From Oegoconia quadripuncta (Eukaryota; Arthropoda; Insecta; Lepidoptera; Autostichidae): 64,000 nucleotides of DNA. Below, piece by piece: positions 45,162 to 57,800 of the stretch. The stretch spans positions 17,176,865-17,240,864 of the forward strand of contig OX438750.1 in assembly GCA_949316235.1 (NCBI GenBank), in the 5' to 3' direction. The notes beneath the pieces are model-generated. The model ran no database searches. It was not told the DNA's origin and was given only the letters and a program-made list of their open reading frames with translations. The stretch's first letter is position 1, and each line of letters begins with the position of its first letter. Made by a program: the position numbers and the translations under genes.

Positions 45162-45167
45162 AATAAA
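45162..45167 (+). terminator. Lipase polyadenylation signal AATAAA
   Basis: AATAAA 35 bp after the stop, followed by T-rich sequence at about 45170-45215. Confidence 0.75.
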
Positions 45168-45598
45168 TTGTAATATTTGTTATTTAAATATAAAAAGTCA
45201 AAAGTTTTTTTTAATCACCAAAACACGTTTTTGCCTGTACTTTTCCATTTTTTTGTTTCACAGAGACAGCAAAATGCAACATTATATTACAAGTTTTAAA
45301 AAACTGACGTGAATCGTTATCGTCACCTAAATGTTGTTCTTACAATAATCTGAAAATGCTTGATATTGCTGTTACGCGTCATTTTATAGATTAGTATTGA
45401 TAGTTCTAGCTTCATGATATAATTAATGGTCGTAACGAAAGACAAATGTAACGTAATTTATCATCAGTACATAACTGGCACTAATATCTTCAGATTACAA
45501 AATTATTTTCGTGTCTGTTCATAGAATTCATTTAATTACGCTGTCTTGTTTTCCGTTTCACTCTAATGTTTATACTCCGACCTTTAATCCACCAGCCG

Positions 45599-45857
45599 TT
45601 ACGTCAAATGCAATGCACAATTCTTTAAATGATCGTATTGCTTCGGGTAAAGAAAGCTTTTTACCATTGTCATCTGGCACCTCGAAATCTCGTCTTTAAA
45701 GTCTTTCTTATACCAATTTAGTCCAAGGTCGACATTGCTTTTTATTTCCAAGAGCGCTATATCCAAGAGTTCCAGCTCAAAATTGTTCAAATAGGCGGGA
45801 ATGTCGAATTTCTTGCAGATGCCATGTCTATTCAGAAGTACATCTATTGCGAGAAAC
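45599..45857 (-). CDS. MDH paralogue, alternative or duplicate last exon (distal copy)
   Basis: Acceptor TATACACAG ending at 45858 (minus strand) after a strong pyrimidine tract; phase 2, so AG+G makes Arg. Encodes FLAIDVLLNRHGICKKFDIP, AYLNNFELELLDIALLEIKS, NVDLGLNWYKK... to NCALHLT and TAA at 45599-45601. Homologous to exon 46414-46666 throughout (ICKKFDIP with IMRNLGLP; LNWYKK with DDWYYN; YPKQYDHLKNCA with TPKFHKRFDECA). Either an alternative terminal exon or a remnant of a tandem duplication. It remains fully open. Confidence 0.8.
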
Positions 45858-48800
45858 CTGTGTATATAAAGAAACGGGAAAACAGAAATAGGATAATGTG
45901 AATTGAATCTGGAATTTGCGCGTTATTCTTATATGAAAAAGTTGAAGGATGTTTCAGAGTCTTAGTGATATACCCACAACGTCTAAAAGACAATATAGAC
46001 ATACTTCAAGGAGTGAAAATATTTCCATAAATATTCAATTTACTCCGTTAAATTCAGTTAAACAAATATGGACAACATAATTTCCTTCCTTGAACCATGT
46101 CACATATTTCGATTACACGTTGGCTTACAGCTATGTTATTCTGTAAGCACACCATGTACAGATCGCATCTAATGACCAAGGGGTATTTAGATACTATAAC
46201 ACTGAAAGTCCATTAACACTGAAAATATCCCAGCAAGCTTACAGAATAACCTCACAACTGTACTAGATATGGAAATTAAAGGCCAAGTTCTAATCACACA
46301 TATTTAATTTAATAAAAGAAATTACGATTCCACTCATAATTTTCAAATAATCAAAAGAATCAACAAACAACGATATTAAATGTAAACAGAAATCATTCCA
46401 AGGTGAACACAGACTATGTAACATTTGAGTAAGCACATTCATCAAACCTCTTGTGAAATTTCGGAGTGAAGAACTGTGACTGGTAAGCATCCATTTTTTG
46501 GCTCGTGACGCAATAGTTGTAGTACCAATCATCCACCATCCGCATTTTATGACCCAGCTCAACCAACGCCAGGTTCACTAAGGTGATTTCAGTGTCGTTC
46601 ATCTTGGGCAGACCGAGATTCCTCATGATGCCACTGCCATTTATCTCTACTTCACTCGCGATGTATCTGGAGGGAGAAGAGCTTCTTGTATTCTTCTAGA
46701 GAGGCACTTAAACGCGGCAAAATCTATGTCATTTTAACGAAACCGTGTTGCAAATTTGTGAAACTTTTTTATGCCCAGGATTCATCAATTACACCTAGTT
46801 TTGCCAGAGATTTTGCTTGTATCATTCAAAACGTACATACATAGTGTCACGAACTTTGTCCCAAATTGGGTGGTCAGACATATCCCAAACAAACGTTTGG
46901 GTGTTCCAAACCAGGGCTTCAAACCGGTTAATATTTTCTTCTGAAACTACTTCTCGCATGTAAATTACCTGATATTATTCCTTAATATTGATATAGAGAA
47001 CTACGTTTCGCATAGCTCTTACGATATGTTTATGAAAAAACGTAATTATATTATCAAAAACCTTTATTATAAGGGTTGAGGTTACATAGTAAAATTAACC
47101 GATTTCAAGCCCTGTTCCAAACATTAAAACGTGACATCCAAACACGTGACGGGGGTGGAGTCCATCGCCATTAAACCGTGCAGGTGTATAAATGTTTTGG
47201 TTTGTGTAAAGTACCATAGTCGCCTTTTACGACATCCACGAGAAGAGATAGGTTGATTCTATTCCTTTTATATGACGGAACCACGCAAGCTAAAGATAAT
47301 CACCTAGCTGGAGAGATAACTTGTCCAGCATCCGTTTCAACGAACCCCGTGACTCTTGGTATATCCTGACAGAGCAGTGCATGTGACACCTTTGACACCA
47401 GGCCAGCCAAAGCATGCGCTTCACTCAGCTCTGCGGACTTCATGCAGGAGCTCTCGGTTCTGGACACGGCTTGCGACGCATGACGGACGGTCGCCGTCAT
47501 CAATTCCGCGTTGTGCTGTTCGTGAAAGTAAGTGGTAATCTCATGAACTAATAGAACAATCGATGTGTTGTAATGATGTTGCTGGACTAGCACTACTATC
47601 GCAAGTACACTGTTGGAACAATTGGTGCTTTCCATGCCGGTGAACATTTTGTGACTCATGTTACAAAGACTGAAAAATAAACATTGCTAGTATTTAAAAC
47701 ATCTATTCATCAAAGCTTCAACCTTGCAACATGTGGTCCAGAATATTGACTAATTTCTACTTGGCAGCACCAGGTAGGTAGACTCAAATATTTACTTCGA
47801 TAGCATAAAAATACGAATGGTCCATCCTAGGATGTATTTTCCGTTAGATTAATTTCATTCCACTGTTTTGCGTTTAAAAATCAGGATATCTCTTCTACAG
47901 TATCTCTGTGGTTCATGAGCGCTACAATTTCTTGGCATTCCACATATTTCTAATAGTGCCTTGTAAAAGATGAATATAATGTAGGCCAATGTACAGTAAA
48001 CGTATAAGTCCGCGAAAGCCAGTCCAAGCCCAGAGTAGCGACGGCGGAGCGAAGGGCGGAGGAAAATTAGCTATATCTGTGCTTTTTTCCTCCCACCACC
48101 TTTGCACCGGTAGCGACACTAAACATCGAAATACAACCGTGCGAAGAATTGTAGTTGGAAAGATTGTTCCGATACTCTGTTGGTCGATACATTGCTTGTG
48201 CGATAAACCATACAGCGACAGAATACTTTTTCTGCGAACGCTAGTTCGGCAGAGACTTTTGTAACGAGCGAGCGAAGCCTTCGATGTTAGGTTGAACATG
48301 TTGAACATACCGGGGAGTTCTTTCGCACTAGCATTTGTCGAAGAAGTACTCTGTCACTGTATGGTTTATTGCACAAGCGATGTGTCGACTAACAGATTAT
48401 CGGACTGCGATCTTTCGAACCAAAGTTCTTAGCACGTTTGTAGTTCGATGTTTCGGACTCCTATGCACCTGAGACACAGCCCAGCTTTCGCTATCGAGCT
48501 ACATCTGAACTACTGCAACGACTCATGTCTATGTAGGTATCGTAGCATCTAAAGCAGTTACCGTAGCAAAATCGAAGTACTCAACGGCCTTCGAGAACAA
48601 AGGCACAAGTGATTCGCCCTCCGTTCCTCCTACACAGGGTACCCTCGTGTAAGTAGGTTCTAGGCTAAGAGCTCGTGCGGCGAGGGTAGTAGCTCTCATC
48701 TCCGGCACGGCTAGAGATCCCAGCAGCTTGCGGGGATCATACCACCCGGTCTCTTTTAGCGTCTGTGGAGATTAGATTATTTTGGATACTATGTTAAAGC

Positions 48801-51800
48801 TGGTATACTATGTTAATTTGTTTTTCAATATGGAGCCAGAATTAACATGATTTGAATTAGAGTTATCGATTTTTTAAAAGGCTTAGGGGTTCAACCCAAT
48901 AAAAACTAATTTCTTAGGAGCGAGATAACTTGCTTGTAGTCCAATGTCTACTAATTTAAAAAAAATATTTCTATTTCCAGACTACATTTCGTACCGTTCG
49001 CTAAACAGTTGATATGGGAAACTGACTGACGTATTCGCCCGCTCCATTACGCCCGCTTGCCTACCACAGTATAATATAAGGCTAGTGGTAGCTCAACAAG
49101 CCTAAGTTGTATGGCCTTTCCTTCGCTCATAAAATATGCCTCCTTAAGCTTGTTGTGCTACCACTAGCCTTATAGTATACAGAATTAATATAGTACTAAC
49201 GATAGAGTAAATTTTCAAAAGAGAATAGAAAATCCTTGACGCAGCAAAAAGTATCCCATTATGATCCATATATCAAAACCTAAATTGATAATTAAATAAG
49301 AAATCTAGTTGCCTTACGCTTTACGAACTGTGTGATATTCAACAGGAGATATAATAATGCTTAGTGTGATGAAGACTCTTGCACTACATAATGAAAAATG
49401 GATCTAAATATATCTATTAGATTGCACAAATGAAAGGGAAATATATTTAACAGGAAGTTGGTAGTAAGAGTAGAAAGTAGAATTTGGAATCAGCATATAA
49501 AACTTTTTCTTTTTTAATTAATTTCTAAAATAATTAGATACGCCACTAATAAATATATAGACGCAGATTTATTTGTTGGGGTTCAATTCAGATATACGAT
49601 ATACTTTATCAACCAACCGGCATTGTTTAATTTAGTGGTGATATACTTTGCATACACGTGTATGAAAGATGTGCCTAGTATATACCATAGCATAACTCTG
49701 TTAAAAAAATGTTATAATAATCTGTTCTAACATAATAATACTATGTTGTAATGTATTGTAGCATAGTATAAACTTGTGCTACTGTAATTCTAATATAATA
49801 TGAATACACCATCGAGCGCTCGTTCGAAAAAGTTGTCCGACCGAAATTACCGAGATGGACAAATAGACACGAAATTAGGTGAGACTGTGTTGTGTAGGGC
49901 GAGGGTAGATATGTCGCCGAGTAATGGTGTTTGTCAGGCTTTTATCTCTCTCGGTGATAGGGCTACGTAGGACTCTTGGTTTTGTCGACGCTAATAACGA
50001 TGTACCTAATGCTGTATTTTTAGTGAGTGAAGAGGCTACAAAGTTATAGGTACTTATATCTAGAGGTAAGCGCAAATTATGTCGGCCGCAGTAGGGTGGG
50101 ACGGGCTGCATCGTAACGAAAAGGCGTATTTCATAAGTACGTATGGGTATCTCTAGAACATGTATTTATTCCTGATCTAAAAGACGACCAGCCCCCGTAG
50201 CAGGACATCGTTTGTCGCGCACGAGAAGTGAGAGTAGGATAATTCAATCAATCAAATCAATCAAATACTCTTTATTGCACAATTAACAAAAGCTACATGA
50301 AGAATACAGCGTACATCATTAACCGCACAGAAAGGCGGCTTTATCGCTAACAGCGATCTCTTCCATGCAAACCTTAGGGTAAAGATACAAGCTACCAGTA
50401 GGTGAGGTTTGCACTAATAGTAGCAATACGGGTGTATTTTATAGTTGGTAGGTAATTAATATATAACGTAAAGATAAAAATATATAAACTAAGCTTACAA
50501 AATATAACTAGATAATTTAACTACACTTAAACATATAATATATTATTGACTACATAACACACATAAATTTATATATATATATATATATACATATATATTA
50601 AATATATATAAAAATTAAAAAATACATGCCATTTGTTTGCTCAGAAATAACTTAGAAATCATATTGACAACCGCGGAGAAGATAAGAGGACTTTCAATTA
50701 AGTTTTTTTTATTGTAGGAAGTGCGCTTTGACTTGCGCTTTGAAGATATTTCGATATTATTAATATTATTTTTTATGATTATTAAGATTTTATTATTTAT
50801 GATTATTAAGATAGTTGTATATTTCGTTCAAACGAATGAGCAGGACAAATATATCTCGCGCGACAAATGTTTATCGCACCTGTCATGCTATTAGTGCAGG
50901 ACATTGAGCGAGAGAGACAGACATTCGCGATTTGGTATAATATTATGCTCGCTCGCAGGTTTGGCAGGTGTAACGACATGACATTGTCTACACATGACAA
51001 CTCTGGGTCAGCTTCACACGCAAATCACAGTAGGTACCATGCGAGTGTAATACAATGATGCTTTCCGCACTCTCATGCGACTGCAGCGTTACTGCAGCGC
51101 CCGACTTTTTGTTCTCATGAGAGCTCGCACTGCTTCTTTTTGGGAGAGGCTGCTGTATACTGTCAAGTCCCTCAGCGAATGACTAAAGAATGCTGTTACC
51201 AGAGCGACGGACAGAACGATTTGATTTATTCGGTTATTAAAAATATCTTAATTTTTTCCAACGAGTGCGCCATTTGACGGAATAAACCCTCTTAACTCGG
51301 TGGAGTTCTGAGGGTTTATTCCGTCCAATGGCGCCCTCATTAGATAAATTAAGATTGGTGTTACGTCACCGACAATTAGATGGCAAATACAATGTTTACT
51401 TTTGTATGTGTCTCGACTGTGTAATACTTGTCTTGCACGCCATGTCTCTGACAGAGTCCTCGGCGTGTTACTGTGACGGACGGACAGACGAAGACAGGGG
51501 GCACGCGCTGTGGACGTGCCCTCTGTATGAGGATGACAGGCGGCAGATGCTGCAGGGGATCTGGGCTCATACCTATAGGCCCATATCGGACACGGCGATC
51601 TCGTAGGGACGGAGGCGAACTTCGCACGGTTTAGGGGATATGCACACGTCTGGCACAGAAAGCGAGCCCGGCTCGAGATAGAAGAAGGAACCCGAGGCTG
51701 TCAGCCAGTTGAGCAAGCCGTTATAGTAATGTCAAGCCCCAGAAAGGGGAGAATTGGCCATAGGGACAAGGATGGAGAATTTAAAAAAATTGTCGAGAGT

Positions 51801-54800
51801 CAAGAAGTGTGATACCGGGAAAGGGCCCCGAGCAAGTACCGGACCAACCTCTCATCGATTCGGTCCGTATAACCAAGATGGTTGATAGGGCCATGGGAAG
51901 GTGGAGGGTTTGTGTAATACTTGTACCTACCTGATTGTTTGTGTCAGGTGATGAGTTTAAATAAATTTTTGTTTCTTTGTAAAATGTATAAGAGCGTATG
52001 TTAAACTTTTGCGTTGAGATCCGCGCCACTACTACCGCCCGCCACAATGTCTGTGAAACTTAACACAAACTAACAAATAAGTACCTATTTAAGGAATAAT
52101 ACCGGATGAGTTTTTTTACCGTAAGGAAAAAGTAGGACATAATTATTAGGTAACTGAAATAGAAGTTATTGGCATAGGTAGTTTTTTTTTCATAATCGTT
52201 GTCGACACTCGCCGGCCGGAGATTGATGCGACTGGCGGGATTCGTAAGATCCGATCATGCGAAATTTATTATATTTTGATCAATTTTTTTTTATTTTTTT
52301 CATTTAATGTTGTAATTATGTGGAATAGGCTTCAAACGTGAACGTCAAATGACAAAGCTTTCGATGAGGGTTTAGAAAAAAAACTTAAACTATACCTATA
52401 TCAATACCTTCTATTTCAATCACATGCCCTATTTTTTTCCTTCGGTAATCTTATTCTATGAACTTAAATCTTAGTCTATGAACCAAGGACGGAGTCTACA
52501 ATAAATTTTGCTGTGAGAAAATTATTGTAATATTTAACGAAATTCTAATTACACGGCCGAGTAGGCATGACAGATTACAACTCTTCCGACGAATAGAAAG
52601 CCGCAATGGCGTCGGGAATTGCCTCGGCGTAAACCAATTTTAGTCGGGATGACAATGCGCTAGTACAGTCAACATGTAAGTAGGTAGGTACATTGAGAGC
52701 TTCATGTCGTGGGAGTTATTTCAGTAGGTATACCCAAGGGCGGATCTAGCCTTCGAGTCTGGTAAGTACTAGAAGTCTTCACTGAGACAGGTTCCAAAAT
52801 AAAAATAAATTTAATAAAAAAAACAAATTAGGGCATTAGTATTATAGAGTGGAGACCACGCACTGGTAACCCCACAGGACGGACAACCTGATGCAGACCA
52901 CGAGAAGTCAGTGGATGTACGCTGCTTCCTCTGGTCGCTCTGCAAACCTATGGGAGGGGGGGTTAATAAAAAGCCTTTTGTATCAAGGGTTTCATCAACG
53001 TGTTTTTCACCAAGACCTTCCATGACGGTTGATATTTATGTAGTATGATGTCTGAGATGTGCACTATAAGAAGGCCCTGTACTCTGCAGTAGAGCGTTTG
53101 TTGCCTGATGATGTGATATGATTGCAAGGAATTATCCTAACAATGGTACACGTAGCCCCATGACGACATAACGCTCCTGTATAAGCAGGTCGCGCTACGT
53201 TCAGATGTACAATAACGTCGCGCGGCCAGCTTACAATAGTAGTACGGTCGTCGCATCGTCTTCGGCTACGACTGTACCTACTTAATTGCAGTAGCTACAA
53301 AGTAATACCCATAAATCTTTGATTGCGTCTATTTCGGCCGATTAACGACTCATATCCAAATCTCATAAACGATGGTATTTCGACGTTATTACTTCGTAAA
53401 ATATTTAGTGGCTTTCGAATATGCAGTGGTGGCAGGCAATGCGCCAGATTTCCTATTAGCTCAAGTTTTCCCCATCAAATACATAAATAGCGCAATCACA
53501 TTCACGTCGTGCTATGCTATGATCCTATATCGTTCCTGATAAAGACAACAAAATCAATCAGTCTCTTCCCGTGGGTGTCGAGAAAGGACCATGAGTTTAT
53601 GGTAGATCAGTGATCTCAAAAACATCTGCAATCGCCAATCTCTCTCCACGAAGCAGCGTAACGATAAGGCGATGTAATGGCGCGTGGTGCAAACCTTCCC
53701 ATGATCCTACAGGCTCTTGATGTATGCGTGATATCAAGGTGATGTGCTGTTTTTAGGTAAATAATATACACAAGCAGTTAAGCATTTGAGATCTGTTAGC
53801 TATATAGTAATGTTAGACAGTCGCGTAGGGCCTCGCGCGAAGCCCCTATAAGTACGAGGGTTAAATTTCGTGTAACTACCCAACTGTTACTAAAAATCAT
53901 AACTTTTTATGAATTAGCAAATATTTATAACATTCATAGGAATACTATCAAATGAAGCAGAGTCAGCCTCAAAAATCAACTACAAATCAAAGAGCCGAAA
54001 GGCATTATTTTTGTAAAAGATTAGATCACTCACACTGGTTATAAAATAACCTTATTTCTTCCGCGAAAATATATTACAATATTATACCTATATTTTTGGT
54101 TTGATTTTGTATTCTCTGAAATAAGATAAAATTATTTAAAACTTAGCCTAATTATATTATACGTACATTTGTGATGTTTTTTTATACACAGCGGTATTGA
54201 CCTCAATCACACCTGATGTTATACGTGAAGATGAGGCCGAAGGTGGAAACGTCAGTACGTTTCCACCTTCGGCCTTTCCGGGCCTTTCCGGGTCTTTCCG
54301 GGGCTTTCCGGGTCAGTACCCGGAAACTCCATCTTAGTTGGGGAACTGGCTATCTTATCTCTGACAACCGGATGTGTACGTAATTGACTTTTGCTAATTT
54401 GGAAATAATATTTACTGAAAAAAAGCCTAAAAACGCCTCGCTGATGTACCTTCGCCCACGTCTAGATTAATCCACGCTACGCCACTAATGTTAGATATGT
54501 AATAAATAGCGGATCAACAAAGAAATCTCCGTATTTTATAAGCGTCACAACAAAATATATGTACTCATTTACTCGTAGCTACAAGGTTGTAGCTGGTATT
54601 TTGCAAAAGTAAAGGTCAAAGGGGGAAGGTATCTATTGATTTTTCATTTTCCACCTGAGCGGTTATTTGGAGCCGAATTCGTGTAAACGTAACCTTGCGC
54701 ATATTTGGATTCCCGTCGTCATTCATGTCAGTGTGTAAGTGAATAGCATTGACATGCTTGTGACTGTGTAACGTCGTAGTGTATAGTGTAACTATTTATA

Positions 54801-57800
54801 AATATATAAACCGTCCGTCCGTCCGTAAATTCTCTAAATGATAGCGAAAACCTTATCAAAAAAATGCAAGCGGAGAAATGAACGAGGCGCAGACAGACAG
54901 CGATTTTGTTTTATACTATTTAGTGAAGAGGTGATGACTAGTGGTGATGATTGTGACTACATAAAACCCCGCATATGTGAAAAAATATGCAAGCCTAGTT
55001 TAATCACTAAGATAAAGCGACAGTTGAGCAATTCATTATCGTCGTCATCAAGTTCACTACTGCCTGCGTAGCATGACACCGTTTGTCACGCGCGACGTAT
55101 AGGACTGAGTGGGATAGTTGTATATTTCGTCCAAGCGAATGAGCAGGACAATTATTATCTCGTGCGATATAAACGCACATCGCGTCTGTCATGCTAGGGG
55201 GTTGGACACATCGCGCTGTGATAAACGCTTTTCAATGGAGAATTGCAACGAGCTATGAAGTGGACGATGCTCGGCGTTTCACTACGAGATCGATTCGGGA
55301 ATGATAATACCATAGAGACCGAAACTCATCGACATAACCCAGCAGATTAGTAAGTTGATGCGGCAGTGACCACGCACCAGCACAAGCACAGTGTAGGGCA
55401 CATCTACAAGGTGGACGAATCACCTAATCAGGTCGCCGAAAGTCGCTAAATTTAGGTCGCTTCTAACCAGTCGCTCTGGAAATCTATTAGGGAGGCCTAT
55501 GTTCATTAGTGTACGTCCTGGAGGTGATAATGAAGGGAGGATTTGTAATCCCTCATTGTGCTGACGTCGGTTGGGGCGTGTTTCATGTGTGCTACCATTA
55601 GGTATGCTCTCTGAGATTATGATTGGACTTTTGACATTCTGGGATTGTGTCATTTTGGTAACTTTGATACTATGGGTTAATGATGAACTTACCTGAAGCG
55701 AAATGTTCTATCATAATTATATGAACTGCCCTGTCCGAAGAGATTAGCAAAGGTATACCTATTAAAGATTCCTGTGTATTACACCGACGATGTTACCTAC
55801 CACCCGCACTGTTTTCCTATTCTGTATTTAGATGATTTTAGTTTACCGTCTATTCTATGGATTAAAATGGATTTATTGAATAATGATGAAGTTACCAGAC
55901 CTCAGCAATTAAAGGCACCATACAGTCAATGGGCGAAGCGCACACTATGATAAACGCCTTTGGGCACTCGTGTCCTATTGCATCAGCGTACTTCTTGACG
56001 ATTGGCGCTTGGCAGGAGAACCTCTTTTCCAATGGCATGTCCACGTTCAGGTAGGAACTCTCCAGCAACAGGACTATATCGGTGTTCTGGGGAAGGCAGG
56101 TGGCTGCTTAGAGAGAGATCATATCAAGACCGGATCTTACAAAGGAAATCAAGAGGACTTGAAGCTGTCGCTTCGATATACATACAATGCGCATACTATA
56201 GGTACTCAGGTTTCGCTTGTGTGAGTGCCAGTAGAATCAGTCCTAATATTTTATTTTAATAATAATAAAACTAAACTATTTATAAGATACACCAAAAAAT
56301 CACAATACAGAAAAGTAGAAGAAAACCAGTGAAACCAAATACTCCAAAACACATTTACAGCCCCGACAATTAAGCAAGGTAGAAAACGTGTTTAAGACCG
56401 CTAAATTAATGAATTAGTCGTAGTTAATTTACAATTGGAACATATTTCCTATCTTTATCATGTGAGGTTGAAATGTTACACGTATCTATACCTATAAGTA
56501 TTCTTCTCTAATAAGTATTCTATCAAATTCTTAGTTATAATAAAGTACATACATACATACATACATAATGTCACGCCTGTTTCCCATTGGGGTAGGCAGA
56601 GACCACAGACTTCCACTTGCTACGTAATAAAGTACATACACTGTACTTTATTATAACTAAGAATTTGATTGTCTCTGTTCAAAAAACTTTTTTTACATAT
56701 ATATATTACATAGATACAAAAGGTAATAGTTAACCGATTTTGATGATATTTTTTTGTTTCTTATGGGTTACCGTCTGAGTAGTCAGTTCCATATACAAAG
56801 TTGGTTGTTTTGTTAAATAATAATTACTAACTGTTGCCCGCTTCATTTGCGTGGAACATTTCACTATAATCGTTTCAGCAAAAAAAAAAAAAATTAAACC
56901 CATGCCTCAATCTGTCTACCAATCAAATTTCATTCAAATCCATCCAGCCGTTTATGCATGATGAAGTAACAACGCAGGTACATACTAACACACACACAAA
57001 CCTTCGTATTATAATAGGGATAATATTGGGATATTAACTTGGGATTTACACGTATATTCCACGATACATCTCCAATCCTTCATAATATTTATACAAATAT
57101 TATCCTTGTCACTTAATATTCAAAACTTCGTACCTACTAAAATTACCCTTTAGTAGTATTCGATATGAGGTAAATTGCCACCACACAAAATATAATTTAT
57201 TCAGGAAAACCAACCCAGTTATCAATTTCACATGCAATTTATTTTCACTGAATAATCCATTAAACTGTCATCCTGCGAAGTCGTTAATACGTAATTGAAA
57301 GCGCAAATTGTTTCTGTGACAAATTATTCCTACTACATTATGTAGAGTCATCTATGTGAATAATAAATCAAATATGAATGCAAGGAGACTACTATAAAAT
57401 GCATGTTCAAACGATTGGAACTAGTATTGAACGAGATCAAGAGCTATAGCATGTTTAGAAATATGTAGCGATGCTCCTTAGTCCTTACTCATTAATGTTA
57501 ACAGAATAAGAGTGATATTCATTTGACTCATCATAGGGTTCTACATTTTTGTTATTATATTTCACAAGTTCAATGTGATCTGAAATTTTGCATACTACAT
57601 AAAAGGCTACAAAAGGCAAATTTGACAAATAACTGTGTACGCTAGACGGTTTCTATAAGCTTTAGTTCTTGTTCAGATGCAAAACTCCTAAATGAAACGT
57701 CAAGAGACACCGAGAGAGTAAAGCCAGACAGCCAGGCGCCTTAGCTACCTCATATTCTAATACTGAACTAGTCAAATAAACATGTTTACATTGGTCCAAA

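Noticed and set aside
47516..47659. Upstream extension of MDH exon D (MSHKMFTGMEST...)
   Set aside because: Open but with no MDH similarity. The preceding exon ends in phase 0, and the acceptor at 47516 gives a continuous MDH-like alignment.
47922..48308. 128-codon minus-strand frame and its plus-strand partner
   Set aside because: They lie across a long inverted repeat that recurs at 42475-42650; repeat-derived, not a gene.
54838..55071. 77-codon plus-strand frame (CKRRNERGADRQ...)
   Set aside because: No homology recognised and no donor or acceptor context; could be real but unsupported.
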